Under the pieces are notes generated by a model. That model was given only the letters and a program-made list of their open reading frames with translations. It was not told where the DNA came from and did not search any database. A DNA stretch of 44,062 nt from GWF2-33-9 sp964405755 (GTDB lineage Bacteria; Bacteroidota; Ignavibacteria; Kapaibacteriales; UBA2268), in assembly GCA_964405755.1 (NCBI GenBank), contig CAYOPF010000004.1, positions 1-44,062 of the forward strand, read 5' to 3'. Position 1 is the stretch's first letter. Every line of letters begins with the position of its first letter. The position numbers and the translations under genes are program-made. Positions 16,959 to 26,666 of the stretch are shown piece after piece.

Positions 16959-19900
16959 TGATTTACCAAAAACAATAGAGGCAATGCAGGATTTATTCGG
17001 ACCACCATACAAATGTCATGTTATTCAGCGTGCTCTTACTTCGCATGGGTGGCGTTGGTTAGAGTGGAACGATTCATCTGTAATTGATACAAATGGTCAC
17101 GTTACATCAATTATTGGTGTGGGAAGAGATATTACTGAAAAGAAAATTTTAAACGATACTTTAGAATTTCTGGGCAGTAAAAGTTGGAACTTAAGTTGTG
17201 ATAGTTTTTATGAAGAATTTCTTTTCTTTTTGAATGGTTATTTCCACACTGATATGTTATTGGTAGGGAAATTAGGTCCAAACAAAACTCTAGAAATAAT
17301 CAAAGCACTTAGGGAAGGTGATATAATTGACAATTTCACTTTGAAATTGAGTGAAAAACATTGCGATGATATCTTTAATGAATCTGCTTGCTTCGAGGAC
17401 CTTAACTGCTGTAAGAATTTATTGGACGAACCAATATTTACTGAAAATGATATAACAACTTATGACGGTATAACTCTCTATAACAATGAAGGAAAACCTA
17501 TTGGGGCAATTTTATTACTCAGCAGAAATAAATTAGACAATAAAGACATTTTGAAAAACGTATTGAAAGCAAGCTCTTCGCGATGTTCAGCAGAACTGGA
17601 GAGAGCTACTTTCGAGAAAACATTGCAAGAACAAGTACTCTTATACAAAACATTAGTCGAAAACTTACCAGGGTTTGTTTATAGACGCAAGAACGATAGA
17701 GAATGGACAATGGAATACCTAAGTTCTCAATTCGAAGATATTACTGGTTATAAAACTGAAGAAGTTATTAATAGTAACTATCTTTCATTTAATGATTTAA
17801 TTCACCCTGATTATAGTGATTTAGTCTGGAATAAGTGGCAGGAATCATTACGGGAATCTTCGGTTTTTGAAGAAGAATACATAATTATTACAAAAAATGG
17901 AGAGGAAAGAACAGTTTGGGAACGAGGACAGGGAGTTCACGACACTCAAGGTAACTTAGTATGTCTCGAAGGTTTTATCGCTGATATTACTGAACGAAAA
18001 CAAAGCGAGCAGGAATTTAAATTTACACAAAAACGGCTTGAACAACTATATGAAAATATGGTTCAAGGAGTAGTATTTTTAGACAAAAGTGAACGAATTT
18101 CTTTTGCCAATCCTGCTGCGGAAAGGATTTTAGGTCTCACAATTGATCAAATGAATGGACGTGAAGTTGCCGATCCAAGGTGGAAGGCAATCCACGAGGA
18201 TGGTAGCGATTATCCAGCTCCTACCCACCCAAGTATTATTGCCCTAAAAACTGGAGAAGAAGTTAATAATGCAATAATGGGAGTGTTTAATCCTATCGAT
18301 AACAAGCATCACTGGCTTAACATCAATGCGATTCCACATATTAATAAATACACAAACGAAATAATTGAAGTTCTAGTTACATTCGAGGATATAACTGAAA
18401 GCTATAAAACGCAAAAATTCTTAGAAGAAAGCGAAGAGAAATTCCGTTCGCTCGTAACACAGATGGATCAAGGGTTAGCAGTTCATCAGGCTATTTATGA
18501 TGAAAAAGGTAAAATGGTTGATTATGTTTTCCTCGATATTAATGAAAGTTACGAAAAACTTGTTGGGCTGAAACGAGATATAATTGGCAAACGGGTGAAA
18601 GAGGTATTACCCTCTGTTGAGGATTATTGGATTGAGACATTTGGCAAAGTTGTTGAAACTGGCAAATCCACTCATTACGAAAACTATGTCAAGGAACTTA
18701 ATCAATATTTCGAAGTTACTATATATAGAAATCTGCCTGACCAATTCGCTGTACTTGTTACGAACACAACTGAAAAAGTACTTGCCCGTAAAAAATTGGA
18801 AGATCTCTACGAAAAACTTAAAGATAGCGAAGAACGTTTCCTATTGGCAATGGATGCAACTTCGGATGGCCTGTGGGATTGGAACCTGAAAACCAACGAA
18901 GTGTATTATAGCCCTACTTATTTTAAAATGTTAGGTTATTCAGACTCTGAATTCAGACACCATTACGATACTTGGGCAATGCTTTTACATCCCGACGATA
19001 AAGAAGAAGCAATAAATCGTGTATCGGAGACCGTGCAAACCGGCGCAAAATCTTTTTCAATCGAATTCAGAATGACGACAAAATCCAAGGACTGGATTTG
19101 GATTCTGGCACGTGGCAGAATTGTGGAATGGGACGAGAATGGAAATCCTTTAAGGTTCATTGGTACACACTCAGATATTACTGGACGTAAAATTTATGAA
19201 GAAGAAATTTCTCGTACCAAGGAGACATACCAAAATATCTTCAATTCAGTTAAAGAATCAATCTTTATTCTCGACGAACATGGAACATTTATCGATGTAA
19301 ATCGAAGTGCAATACAAATGTATGGTTATTCCAAGTCGGAAATATTGGGCAAAACTCCAGTGTTTTTAGCTGATCCTGAAAGAAACGACATTCAAGGATT
19401 ACTTAAGACATTTTATATGATATACAATCATGGAGTCACAGGTCAGTTAGAATTTTGGGGTAAAAAATCAAATGGCGAAGTATTCCCTAAAGAGATAATC
19501 GTAAGCAAGGGAAAATATTTCGGACAAGATGTAGTTATTGCTACCGCAAGAGATATTACCGTTCAGAAGCAATTAATCGAAGAATTAGTTCAGGCAAAGG
19601 ATGCGGCAGTCGAAAGCGACTTATTGAAATCCGCATTTCTTGCAAATATGAGCCATGAGATTCGAACACCTATGAACGCCATAATTGGGTTTTCGCAATT
19701 CCTGGAGGATGACGAGCTTAGTTCAGAAGAAAAATCTGAGTACTTGAATATTATTGATCAAAAAGGTAAAGATTTACTCCAATTAATTGACGATATTCTT
19801 GATTTATCTAAAATTGAAGCTGGCCAACTTACCGTATTCCTATCTGTTGGCGACGTTGCAACAGTTGTTTATGAAGTAGTTCAAACATTTAAATCGCAAA

Positions 19901-20754
19901 ACAGATTAGAGGAATATCATTTCGATAAAAATGTTGAGATAAAAATTGGCAAAACACATCCTTCCTCTATTGAGTGTAAAACAGATTTCTATCGATTAAA
20001 GCAAATCTTGAACAATTTAGTAAGCAATGCTATGAAATTTACCGAGGAAGGTCACGTAGAAATAGGATACGAGCTCGTTGAAGATGAGATCCAATTCTAT
20101 GTTAAAGATACTGGAATTGGAATACATCCCGATAGTGTTAATAAAATATTTGAACGTTTCCGCCAGGGAGACGAATATTATCAAACTCGCAAATATGGCG
20201 GTACTGGGTTAGGTTTGTCAATATGCCAAGGTTTAGTTAATGTTTTAGAAGGAACAATATGGGTTGAGTCCGAATTCGGGTTAGGTTCAGCTTTCTTCTT
20301 TACAATTAAATATGTACCTGTCAATATTAATCAGGAGCAATTAGTCGAAAAAGTTCAAGTCCCAAAACTCCGAAAAACCAAATCAATCAAAGTCCTTATT
20401 GCCGAAGATGAGTATTCAAACTACCAGTTAATACGCAGATTACTCGAGAAGTACTATATAGTTGAGATTATCTATGCAAAAAACGGACAAGAAGCAGTCG
20501 ATCTCATCGAAATGAATAATGATATCGATGTTATATTTATGGATATCAGGATGCCGATAAAAAGTGGGGTTCAGGCTTTAAACGAAATTAGAGCAAAAGG
20601 GTTGAATATGCCAGTTATTGCACTCACCGCATTTGCACTAATCGAAGAGAAAACAAAGATACAATCCTCAGGGTTCGATGGGTATATTACAAAACCATTC
20701 AGAAAAGAGGACATTATCGAAATATTAGAAAAATTGGATATCTATAATTCATAG
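16924..20754 (+). pseudogene. Giant hybrid sensor histidine kinase, C-terminal part (PAS/GAF, HisKA, ATPase, receiver)
   Basis: This is the continuation of the preceding part in another frame; true homology begins at LVHPDDLPKT (about 16945). It holds the rest of the broken PAS domain, a GAF-like domain (about 17150-17610), then five more PAS domains. The kinase core follows: H-box ANMSHEIRTPMNAI (His codon 19654), N-box NLVSNAMKF, G1 DTGIGI and G2 GGTGLGLS. A C-terminal receiver has acidic IAEDE, phospho-acceptor Asp in MDIRMP (codon 20542) and KPF. It should autophosphorylate and pass phosphate to its receiver; no output domain or partner regulator is nearby. On its own this half would be a soluble kinase lacking the membrane sensor. 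Whether it has its own start (TTG 16924) is doubtful; no ribosome site is seen. Confidence 0.85.
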
Positions 20755-20765
20755 TACAAAAAGTA

Positions 20766-20797
20766 AAAGGGCTGTAACCATTTGGTTATACCCCCTT
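20766..20797. terminator. Bidirectional terminator between the kinase and the ribosomal operon
   Basis: Imperfect hairpin: AAGGG plus GTAACC on the left pairs with GGTTAT plus CCCTTT on the right around a short ATTT loop. A-rich and T-rich sequence lie on either side. It separates two convergent transcription units, and is therefore the likely end of the 33-gene ribosomal super-operon. Confidence 0.65.
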
Positions 20798-20835
20798 TAA
20801 AATTACTTTAATAGAAAAAGTATATTATAACTTTA

Positions 20836-21618
20836 TTATTCTTCAGCTTTCTTTACTTTAACCTCTTCAACTTCGTCCGAAGGTTGAACTTCTTCTGGAG
20901 TTACTGTTGCAGTAGGAGCTTCAACAGCAACCTCTTCTAATTTCACAGTTTCTTCAGCTTGTTCTGTTGCAACTTCAGTTGGAGTAGGGACTTCTGCTTG
21001 AGCTTCAACAGCAACCTCTTCTACTATTAATGTTTCAGTAGTAGTATCAACTGTTGCTTCTTGTGGAGCTTCTTCAACTATTTCAGCTGTAGCAACTGGT
21101 TCTTCAACTTTAGCTACTTCTGATTGTTCTGCTGGAGTTGTTGCAGGTTTAGCTGCCTTAGGTTTAGCGGCAACCTTTTTACGACGTTTTTTAGAAACTG
21201 CACCATCCTGAATATCGTACCAGTCAACCAATTGAATAATAGCTGTAGATGCAGAATCGCCCTGACGAATACCGGTTTTAATAATGCGTGTATATCCGCC
21301 TGCTCTTTCAATTACTTTAGGAGCAATTTCGTCGAAAAGTGCCTGAACAGCACCTTTGCCAAAAACATAAGTTGAAGCAACACGGCGAGAGTGAACATCA
21401 ATTTTGTTACCTTCTGACAACAAATTATTTTGCTCTTTTATATACGATTTTTTGGCTCTTGTTATTAGCTTTTCAATGTAAGGTCTCAATTCCTTAGCTT
21501 TAGCCAAAGTTGTGTGTATTTTCTTATGAGTAACTAATGCAGTTGCCAAATTTCTCATTAATGCTTTTTTATGGCTACTTGTTCTTTTTAGCTTTCTTCC
21601 TGTTTTTAAATGTCGCAT
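20836..21618 (-). CDS. rplQ: 50S ribosomal protein L17 with long acidic C-terminal extension
   Basis: Residues 1-about 135 are ordinary L17 (MRHLKTGRKLKRTSSHKKAL start, HTTLAKAKELRPYIEKLI, GGYTRIIK, ending IQLVDW), which binds 23S rRNA near the exit tunnel. Residues about 140-260 are an extra tail: first a basic stretch KKRRKKVAAKPKAAK, then a low-complexity Ala/Glu/Val/Thr region of strong negative charge. The tail contains two copies of EEVAVEA 28 residues apart, encoded by a perfect 24-base direct repeat (20916-20939 and 21000-21023), so it grew in part by in-frame duplication. Bacterial L17 is usually 115-160 residues. It is the last gene of the operon, 30 bases after rpoA. Confidence 0.97.
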   Translation of the reverse strand: MRHLKTGRKLKRTSSHKKALMRNLATALVTHKKIHTTLAKAKELRPYIEKLITRAKKSYIKEQNNLLSEGNKIDVHSRRVASTYVFGKGAVQALFDEIAPKVIERAGGYTRIIKTGIRQGDSASTAIIQLVDWYDIQDGAVSKKRRKKVAAKPKAAKPATTPAEQSEVAKVEEPVATAEIVEEAPQEATVDTTTETLIVEEVAVEAQAEVPTPTEVATEQAEETVKLEEVAVEAPTATVTPEEVQPSDEVEEVKVKKAEE

Positions 21619-21648
21619 TTCTATTTTCCAAGATTATAATAAACAAAA

Positions 21649-22665
21649 TTAAAATTGTGGTTTTGGATTTTCTTTCAGATATTTCTCAACATCCATTCCA
21701 AACTCCAATCCAAGAGTTTGCATTACTTCTCCAAGCTCTGTTAATGACTTGCGTCCAAAATTTCGGAATTTCAGTAAATCGTTTTGATCTAATCGCACTA
21801 ACTCATATACATACTTGATGTTTGCACTCTTTAGACAGTTGTGGGCCCGGACGGATAATTCCAAGTCCTCAACTGGAGTTTGCAAAATATTTTTAATTTT
21901 CTTTTGCTCAGTCTGTGCGACAGTTTCTTCAATTTTCTTGGTTTCTTCCACTTCCACTTGAACATGCAAATCAAAATCAATGAACAATCTAATGTGCTCA
22001 CGGATTATGGAGGCAGCTTGGTGGAGAGCATCCTCAGGAGAAATTGTTCCATCCGTACGAATATCCAACACCAATCTCTCGTAGTCGGTTTTTTGGCCAA
22101 CACGGAAAGGTTCGACGTTATAAATTACATTTTTAATTGGAGTAAATATTGAATCTATTGGCAACATACCGACTGGAAAGTCGAAAACTTGCTGTTCTTC
22201 GGAAGGAACGTACCCTTTGCCACGTCCAATACGCAATTCCACATCGAAATCGGAATCATCCTCCAATGTTGCAATATGGTGGTCGGGATTCATCACTTCG
22301 ATTAACGAACTTGCTTCCTGTATGTCCTTGGCAGTCCAGGTTCCGGGTCCTTTCAATCGAAAAGCGATACGCTGAATTTTTTTGTCGATTAATTTAAATC
22401 TTACTTCTTTCAGATTCAGAATAATTTCGGCAACATCTTCAGTTACTCCCTTAATTGTTTCGAATTCGTGGAGAACGTTGGAGAATTTAACACCAACGAT
22501 AGCTGAGCCAACGATAGACGAGAGCAAAACACGGCGGATAGCATTGCCAATAGTCGCTCCATAACCTTGTTCTAAAGGCTGAAGGATGTATCTTCCGTGA
22601 TTATCGGAAGATGTTTTTTCTACAATAACCCTATCGGGCATTTGCATTTGATAATTCATATTCAA
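21649..22665 (-). CDS. rpoA: RNA polymerase alpha subunit
   Basis: 338 residues. The N-terminal dimerisation and assembly domain (about 1-235) includes GRYILQPLEQGYGATIGNAIRRVLLSSI, and the C-terminal helix-hairpin-helix domain (about 260-325) includes ELSVRAHNCLKSANI and LLKFRNFGRKSLTELGE, which contacts UP-element DNA and activators. AGAGGTG is its Shine-Dalgarno. It follows rpsK by only 12 bases: rpsD, which sits between them in most Bacteroidota, is not present here. Confidence 0.98.
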   Translation of the reverse strand: MNMNYQMQMPDRVIVEKTSSDNHGRYILQPLEQGYGATIGNAIRRVLLSSIVGSAIVGVKFSNVLHEFETIKGVTEDVAEIILNLKEVRFKLIDKKIQRIAFRLKGPGTWTAKDIQEASSLIEVMNPDHHIATLEDDSDFDVELRIGRGKGYVPSEEQQVFDFPVGMLPIDSIFTPIKNVIYNVEPFRVGQKTDYERLVLDIRTDGTISPEDALHQAASIIREHIRLFIDFDLHVQVEVEETKKIEETVAQTEQKKIKNILQTPVEDLELSVRAHNCLKSANIKYVYELVRLDQNDLLKFRNFGRKSLTELGEVMQTLGLEFGMDVEKYLKENPKPQF

Positions 22666-22677
22666 ACACCTCTAATT

Positions 22678-23058
22678 TTATACTCTCCGTCTCTTCGGAG
22701 GACGGCATCCGTTGTGTGGTATAGGTGTTCTATCAATAATAGAATGTACTTCTAAACCTGCTTGAGTTAATGCTCTAATAGCAGCTTCACGTCCTGCACC
22801 TGGCCCTTTGATAAACACGTCAACTTTCCTTAAACCCATATCAAATGCATCTTTTGCGGCTTTTTCGGCACTCACCTGCGAAGCATAAGGCGTGTTCTTC
22901 TTCGAACCTTTAAAGCCATTCTTGCCTGCTGATGACCAGCATAATGCATTACCATATAAATCGGTAATAGTAACCAAAATATTGTTAAAAGTTGCTTTAA
23001 TGAATGCTTTGCCGTGTATATCAGAGACGGTCTTCTTCTTAATTTTTTTCTTTGCCAC
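22678..23058 (-). CDS. rpsK: 30S ribosomal protein S11
   Basis: 126 residues; platform protein that contacts 16S rRNA near the mRNA exit with S7 and S18. Family segments seen: HGKAFIKATFNNILVTITD, GFKGSKKNTPYA, VFIKGPGAGREAAIRAL and the basic end CRPPKRRRV. The start is GTG (minus strand at 23058), as MAKKK is the expected N-terminus and no ATG fits. It lies between rpsM (27 bases) and rpoA (12 bases). Confidence 0.98.
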   Translation of the reverse strand: MAKKKIKKKTVSDIHGKAFIKATFNNILVTITDLYGNALCWSSAGKNGFKGSKKNTPYASQVSAEKAAKDAFDMGLRKVDVFIKGPGAGREAAIRALTQAGLEVHSIIDRTPIPHNGCRPPKRRRV

Positions 23059-23085
23059 TCTTTAACCCATTTTAAAATAATAATA

Positions 23086-23466
23086 CTATTTCTTAGCTGT
23101 TGCTTTTTTCTTTCCAGCAACTGTTTTTCTTCTACCTTTACGTGTACGAGAGTTGGTTCGTGTTCTTTGTCCACGGACTGGCAATCCTCGGCGATGACGT
23201 AGACCTCGATAGCATACAATGTCCATCAATCGTTTGATATTCATCTGAATTTCGCTTCTCAACTGACCTTCGACCTTGTATTCGTCGATTACTAAACGAA
23301 TGCGCGCAACTTCTTCGTCCGTCCATTCGTTCACCCTCTTGGTTTCTAATACATTAGCTTTCTGCAAAATTTCTTTTGCCGTTGTAGGACCAATACCAAA
23401 GATATAAGTCAATCCAACAAAGCCTCTCTTGTTTTTTGGTAAGTCTATACCTGCTATTCTTGCCAC
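23086..23466 (-). CDS. rpsM: 30S ribosomal protein S13
   Basis: 126 residues; head protein that contacts P-site tRNA and bridges to the large subunit. MARIAGIDLPKNKR at the start, GIGPTTAKEIL, and the conserved tail CYRGLRHRRGLPVRGQRTRTNSRTRKG are typical. The start is GTG, fixed by a strong AAGGAGG five bases upstream that overlaps the end of rpmJ. The basic tail GKKKATAKK is slightly longer than usual. Confidence 0.98.
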   Translation of the reverse strand: MARIAGIDLPKNKRGFVGLTYIFGIGPTTAKEILQKANVLETKRVNEWTDEEVARIRLVIDEYKVEGQLRSEIQMNIKRLMDIVCYRGLRHRRGLPVRGQRTRTNSRTRKGRRKTVAGKKKATAKK

Positions 23467-23478
23467 CTAATCCTCCTT

Positions 23479-23595
23479 TTAACCTTGTCTTTGCTTTAAT
23501 CTTGGATTCTTTTTGTTAATTATATAAACTCTGCCTTTGCGTCGGACTATCTTGTCTTCTGCTGATCGTTTTTTTACTGATGCTCGCACTTTCAT
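23479..23595 (-). CDS. rpmJ: 50S ribosomal protein L36, zinc-free (C-) type
   Basis: A 38-codon gene: MKVRASVKKRSAEDKIVRRK, then GRVYIINKKNPRLKQRQG and TAA. The RRKGRVYII and KQRQG segments identify L36. The four zinc ligands of the C+ form (C11, C14, C27, H33) are here S11, D14, N27 and L33, so this is the zinc-independent form. The gene lies between infA (12 bases) and rpsM (12 bases), its usual place. Confidence 0.97.
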   Translation of the reverse strand: MKVRASVKKRSAEDKIVRRKGRVYIINKKNPRLKQRQG

Positions 23596-23607
23596 TTATT
23601 TCACCTA

Positions 23608-23826
23608 TTATTTGTATCGATAAATTATTCTTCCCTTAGTCAAATCGTAAGGGGATATTTCTACAGTTACTTTGTCGCCTTGCAATATCTTTATAAAATT
23701 CATCCTCATCTTGCCTGAAATATGTGCCAACACCTTGTGTCCACCTTCAAGTGTTACGCGGAATTGAGTGTTGGGCAACACTTCGTCAATTATTCCATCT
23801 ACTTTTATTAAATCTTCTCTAGCCAT
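23608..23826 (-). CDS. infA: Translation initiation factor IF-1
   Basis: 72 residues, the standard length. An S1-like OB-fold with KVDGIIDEVLPNTQFRVTLEGGHKVLAHISGKMRMNFI, LQGDKVTVEISPYDLTKGRI and final YRYK. It binds the A site of the small subunit during initiation and stimulates IF-2 and IF-3. It sits 8 bases after map, before rpmJ, as in other Bacteroidota. Confidence 0.98.
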   Translation of the reverse strand: MAREDLIKVDGIIDEVLPNTQFRVTLEGGHKVLAHISGKMRMNFIKILQGDKVTVEISPYDLTKGRIIYRYK

Positions 23827-23834
23827 ATTTTTAT

Positions 23835-24614
23835 TTATCTTAATGTCATTATTAATGGTTTCCCATTATCAACTACTATAGTATGCTCCCAGTGCGCTGC
23901 CGCTTTGCGGTCCTTTGTGCAAATCGACCATCCATCATTAGCTTGTACCGTTTCCTTGTTTCCCAAATGTATCATCGGTTCTATTGCTAAAGCCATTCCT
24001 TTCTGAAGTTTAACGTTAGGGAACTGATTTCTATGCAACAGCAGAGGTACAAAATTTGGTACTGGCGGGTCGTCGTGCAGTTTTTTCCCAATTCCATGTC
24101 CCACAAGTTCTCTGGTTACGCTGTAACCATAGCCTTCCACATGTTGTTGGACCGCACGAGCAATATCATATATTTTATTACCTGATATTGCGTTTTCCAA
24201 ACCCTTGAATAGTGCCTCTTCGGTTCTTACCACAAGGTCCCTGATTTCAGGATTGGTTTCGCCGACAATACAGGTTATTGCACTGTCGCCATAAAATCCT
24301 TTGTACTCGGCTCCAACATCAATCGATACTATCTGACCTTCCTGTAGCGGTATATTATTAGGTAATCCATGAACTACAACTTCGTCCACCGATGCACAAA
24401 TTGTTGAAGGAAATTTATTTTTTGTGTTTCCATATCCTTTGAATGCAGGTCTTGCATTCTGGCTAAGGATATAATCTTCAGCAATTTTGTCCAATTCATG
24501 GGTTGTAATACCGGGCTTAACCAAGCTTTGTAATTTTGCTAATGTTTCGGCAACTATTCTGTTCGCTTTTTCAAAGAACTTAAATTCATCTGAATTATAA
24601 CTAGTAAATATCAC
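23835..24614 (-). CDS. map: Methionine aminopeptidase, type I
   Basis: 259 residues, close to the family norm of about 250. It removes the initiator Met from nascent proteins. Metal ligands of the pita-bread fold are visible: the Asp pair in SIDVGAEYKGFYGDSA, His in VGHGIGKKLHDDPPVPNF, Glu in AIEPM and Glu in HWEHTIVV. The start is GTG (24614): MIFTSYNSDEFKFF aligns with the normal N-terminus, though the Shine-Dalgarno is weak. It lies between secY (48-base gap) and infA; there is no adk gene here, a usual Bacteroidota arrangement. Confidence 0.97.
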   Translation of the reverse strand: MIFTSYNSDEFKFFEKANRIVAETLAKLQSLVKPGITTHELDKIAEDYILSQNARPAFKGYGNTKNKFPSTICASVDEVVVHGLPNNIPLQEGQIVSIDVGAEYKGFYGDSAITCIVGETNPEIRDLVVRTEEALFKGLENAISGNKIYDIARAVQQHVEGYGYSVTRELVGHGIGKKLHDDPPVPNFVPLLLHRNQFPNVKLQKGMALAIEPMIHLGNKETVQANDGWSICTKDRKAAAHWEHTIVVDNGKPLIMTLR

Positions 24615-24662
24615 TTCGTAATCTCTAAGTAACCATTAATACCATTTTCTATGACGAAATTA

Positions 24663-26009
24663 TTAAAATCCGCCAACACCTGATCTTCCTTTAATTTTAC
24701 CAGTTTTCATAAATCCATCGTAGTGGCGCATTAATAGATGCGATTCTACTTGTTGCAATGAGTCCAACATAACCCCAACGATGATAAGCAAACTTGTTCC
24801 TCCAAAGAACTGAGCAAATGTCGAAGTTACGTTAAATATGTTCATGATAAATGTTGGTAAGATTGCAACTATTGCTAAGAAAATTGAACCTGGTAAAGTG
24901 ATTAAAGTAAGAATTCTTTCAATATATTCTGCTGTAGGTTTACCCGGACGAATTCCTGGGACGAACCCACCTTGTTTTTTCATATTATCTGATATTTCCT
25001 GCGGATTGAAAACAATTGCCGTATAGAAATATGTAAAGAACACAATCATCAAACCGTATATCGCTGCATATACAAATGATCTATCGCTAAATAAATGGGC
25101 AATATATTGTAGAGTCTGATTTTCTGGAAAGAACCCAAGTACTGTATTTGGGATAAAAATTAACGATTGTGCAAAAATGATTGGCATCACACCAGCAGTA
25201 TTCACCCGTAATGGTATGTATTGTGTAGTTCCACCATAAACTTTTTTCCCTACCTGCCGACGGGCATATTGTACGGGTATCCTCCGTGATCCCTGAGTAA
25301 CTAAAATTACAGCTGCAATTACTGCTACCAATAATACTAACACGATAATTTCGATAATCCAGTGACGCGAACCCGAAGCGACAAGATTCCACTCTTGCCA
25401 TAATGAGTCGGGTAGTCTTGCAATAATACCGACAAAAATAATAAGTGAAATACCATTTCCGATACCGCGTTCGGTAATTTGTTCACCCAACCACATCATA
25501 AAGATTACACCTGCAGTAAGCATAAATGTAGTGGTTAAGTAGAACAAGAACCCTGCATCGGGTACAACAGGTGCGCCACCTGGAGTAGTTTGAGAAGCCA
25601 ATTTAATAGCGAAACCCCAACCGTTCATTGCTGCAATTAAAACTGTTCCAACTCTTGTCCACTGATTGATTTTTCTTCTGCCTTCTTCGCCTTCTTTCTG
25701 CATTTTTTGCAACTCTGGAATTACCATTCCTGCCATTTGCAAAATAATAGATGTGGTGATGTAGGGCATAATTCCTAATGCAAAAATTGCTGCATTGGAA
25801 AACGCACCACCCACAAACATATCAAACAAGCCGAATAATGTATTTTGGTCCGAAGCTGCTGCTATCTTTAAAGCTGATACATCGATACCTGGTAAAGTAA
25901 TGTGTGCACCGACTCTTATTATTATTAATATACCAAGAGTGTAAAGGATTTTGTATCTTAAATCCTCTATCTTGAACATATTTTGTATAGTTTGTGTAAA
26001 ATTAGCCAT
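24663..26009 (-). CDS. secY: Preprotein translocase subunit SecY
   Basis: 448 residues with ten hydrophobic membrane helices. It forms the protein-conducting channel of the inner membrane with SecE and SecG. Family segments: FALGIMPYITTSIILQM, IRPGKPTAEYI and RHYDGFMKTGKIKGR, as expected for the C-terminal cytoplasmic part. The first eight bases overlap the end of rplO (ATGGCTAA), so translation of the two is probably coupled. Confidence 0.98.
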   Translation of the reverse strand: MANFTQTIQNMFKIEDLRYKILYTLGILIIIRVGAHITLPGIDVSALKIAAASDQNTLFGLFDMFVGGAFSNAAIFALGIMPYITTSIILQMAGMVIPELQKMQKEGEEGRRKINQWTRVGTVLIAAMNGWGFAIKLASQTTPGGAPVVPDAGFLFYLTTTFMLTAGVIFMMWLGEQITERGIGNGISLIIFVGIIARLPDSLWQEWNLVASGSRHWIIEIIVLVLLVAVIAAVILVTQGSRRIPVQYARRQVGKKVYGGTTQYIPLRVNTAGVMPIIFAQSLIFIPNTVLGFFPENQTLQYIAHLFSDRSFVYAAIYGLMIVFFTYFYTAIVFNPQEISDNMKKQGGFVPGIRPGKPTAEYIERILTLITLPGSIFLAIVAILPTFIMNIFNVTSTFAQFFGGTSLLIIVGVMLDSLQQVESHLLMRHYDGFMKTGKIKGRSGVGGF

Positions 26010-26463
26010 TTACGATTGCCGAGCCTCCGTTTGATTCAATTTTAGTTTTAGCAGTTTGTGTAAACGCGTCAGCAGTTACTTGCAATGCTACTGTCAGTTC
26101 GCCAACTCCTAATATTTTGACTGGTAATTTCTTCTTACGGATTACTCTTAAATTATACAATACTTCTTTATTTACAACATTATTTTCGAATGCATTCCTT
26201 TCTGCAAGTTCTTGCAATCTGCTAACATTAACTTCCTGGAATTCAATCCTAAAATTGTTAGTAAATCCAAACTTAGGAACTCTGCGGGAGAGTGGCATTT
26301 GACCGCCTTCGAAGAATGCAGGAATACTTGCACCGCGACGGGACATTTGCCCTTTATGGCCACGTGTGGATGTTCCGCCTTTGCCCGAACCTTGTCCGCG
26401 ACCAATTCTTTTCTTGGATTTAACTGCTCCCTTAGGAATATTTAGATTACCAATGTGTTTCAT
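26002..26463 (-). CDS. rplO: 50S ribosomal protein L15
   Basis: 153 residues; late-assembly large-subunit protein. The Gly/Arg-rich N-terminus KRIGRGQGSGKGGTSTRGHKGQ and FEGGQMPLSRRVPKFGF are diagnostic, and the C-terminal fold ends with AFTQTAKTKIESNGGSA. It follows rpmD by 13 bases and overlaps secY by 8. Confidence 0.98.
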   Translation of the reverse strand: MKHIGNLNIPKGAVKSKKRIGRGQGSGKGGTSTRGHKGQMSRRGASIPAFFEGGQMPLSRRVPKFGFTNNFRIEFQEVNVSRLQELAERNAFENNVVNKEVLYNLRVIRKKKLPVKILGVGELTVALQVTADAFTQTAKTKIESNGGSAIVNG

Positions 26464-26476
26464 CTTATATACTCTC

Positions 26477-26662
26477 TTATTCTGGTAATTTTTCTACTTT
26501 TACTAAATGTTTTACTTTTTCAATCATACCCCAAGTTTGATCGTTATCGGGTAGGATTGTGTGATAATTTGGTCGTCCCAATCCCATCGCTGAAATTGTT
26601 CTTTTTTGAACTTCCAATGTTTTTATTATACTTCGAATTTGGGTTATTTTTAAATTTCCCAT
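26477..26662 (-). CDS. rpmD: 50S ribosomal protein L30
   Basis: 61 residues, normal for bacterial L30. KITQIRSIIKTLEVQKRTISAMGLGRPN and the C-terminal GMIEKVKHLVKVE match the family. It lies between rpsE (4 bases) and rplO (13 bases), its standard position in the spc cluster. Confidence 0.96.
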   Translation of the reverse strand: MGNLKITQIRSIIKTLEVQKRTISAMGLGRPNYHTILPDNDQTWGMIEKVKHLVKVEKLPE

Positions 26663-26666
26663 TTTC

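Noticed and set aside
20900..21100. Separate small gene in the tail of rplQ
   Set aside because: The tail is in frame with L17 without a stop or new ribosome site, so it is an extension.
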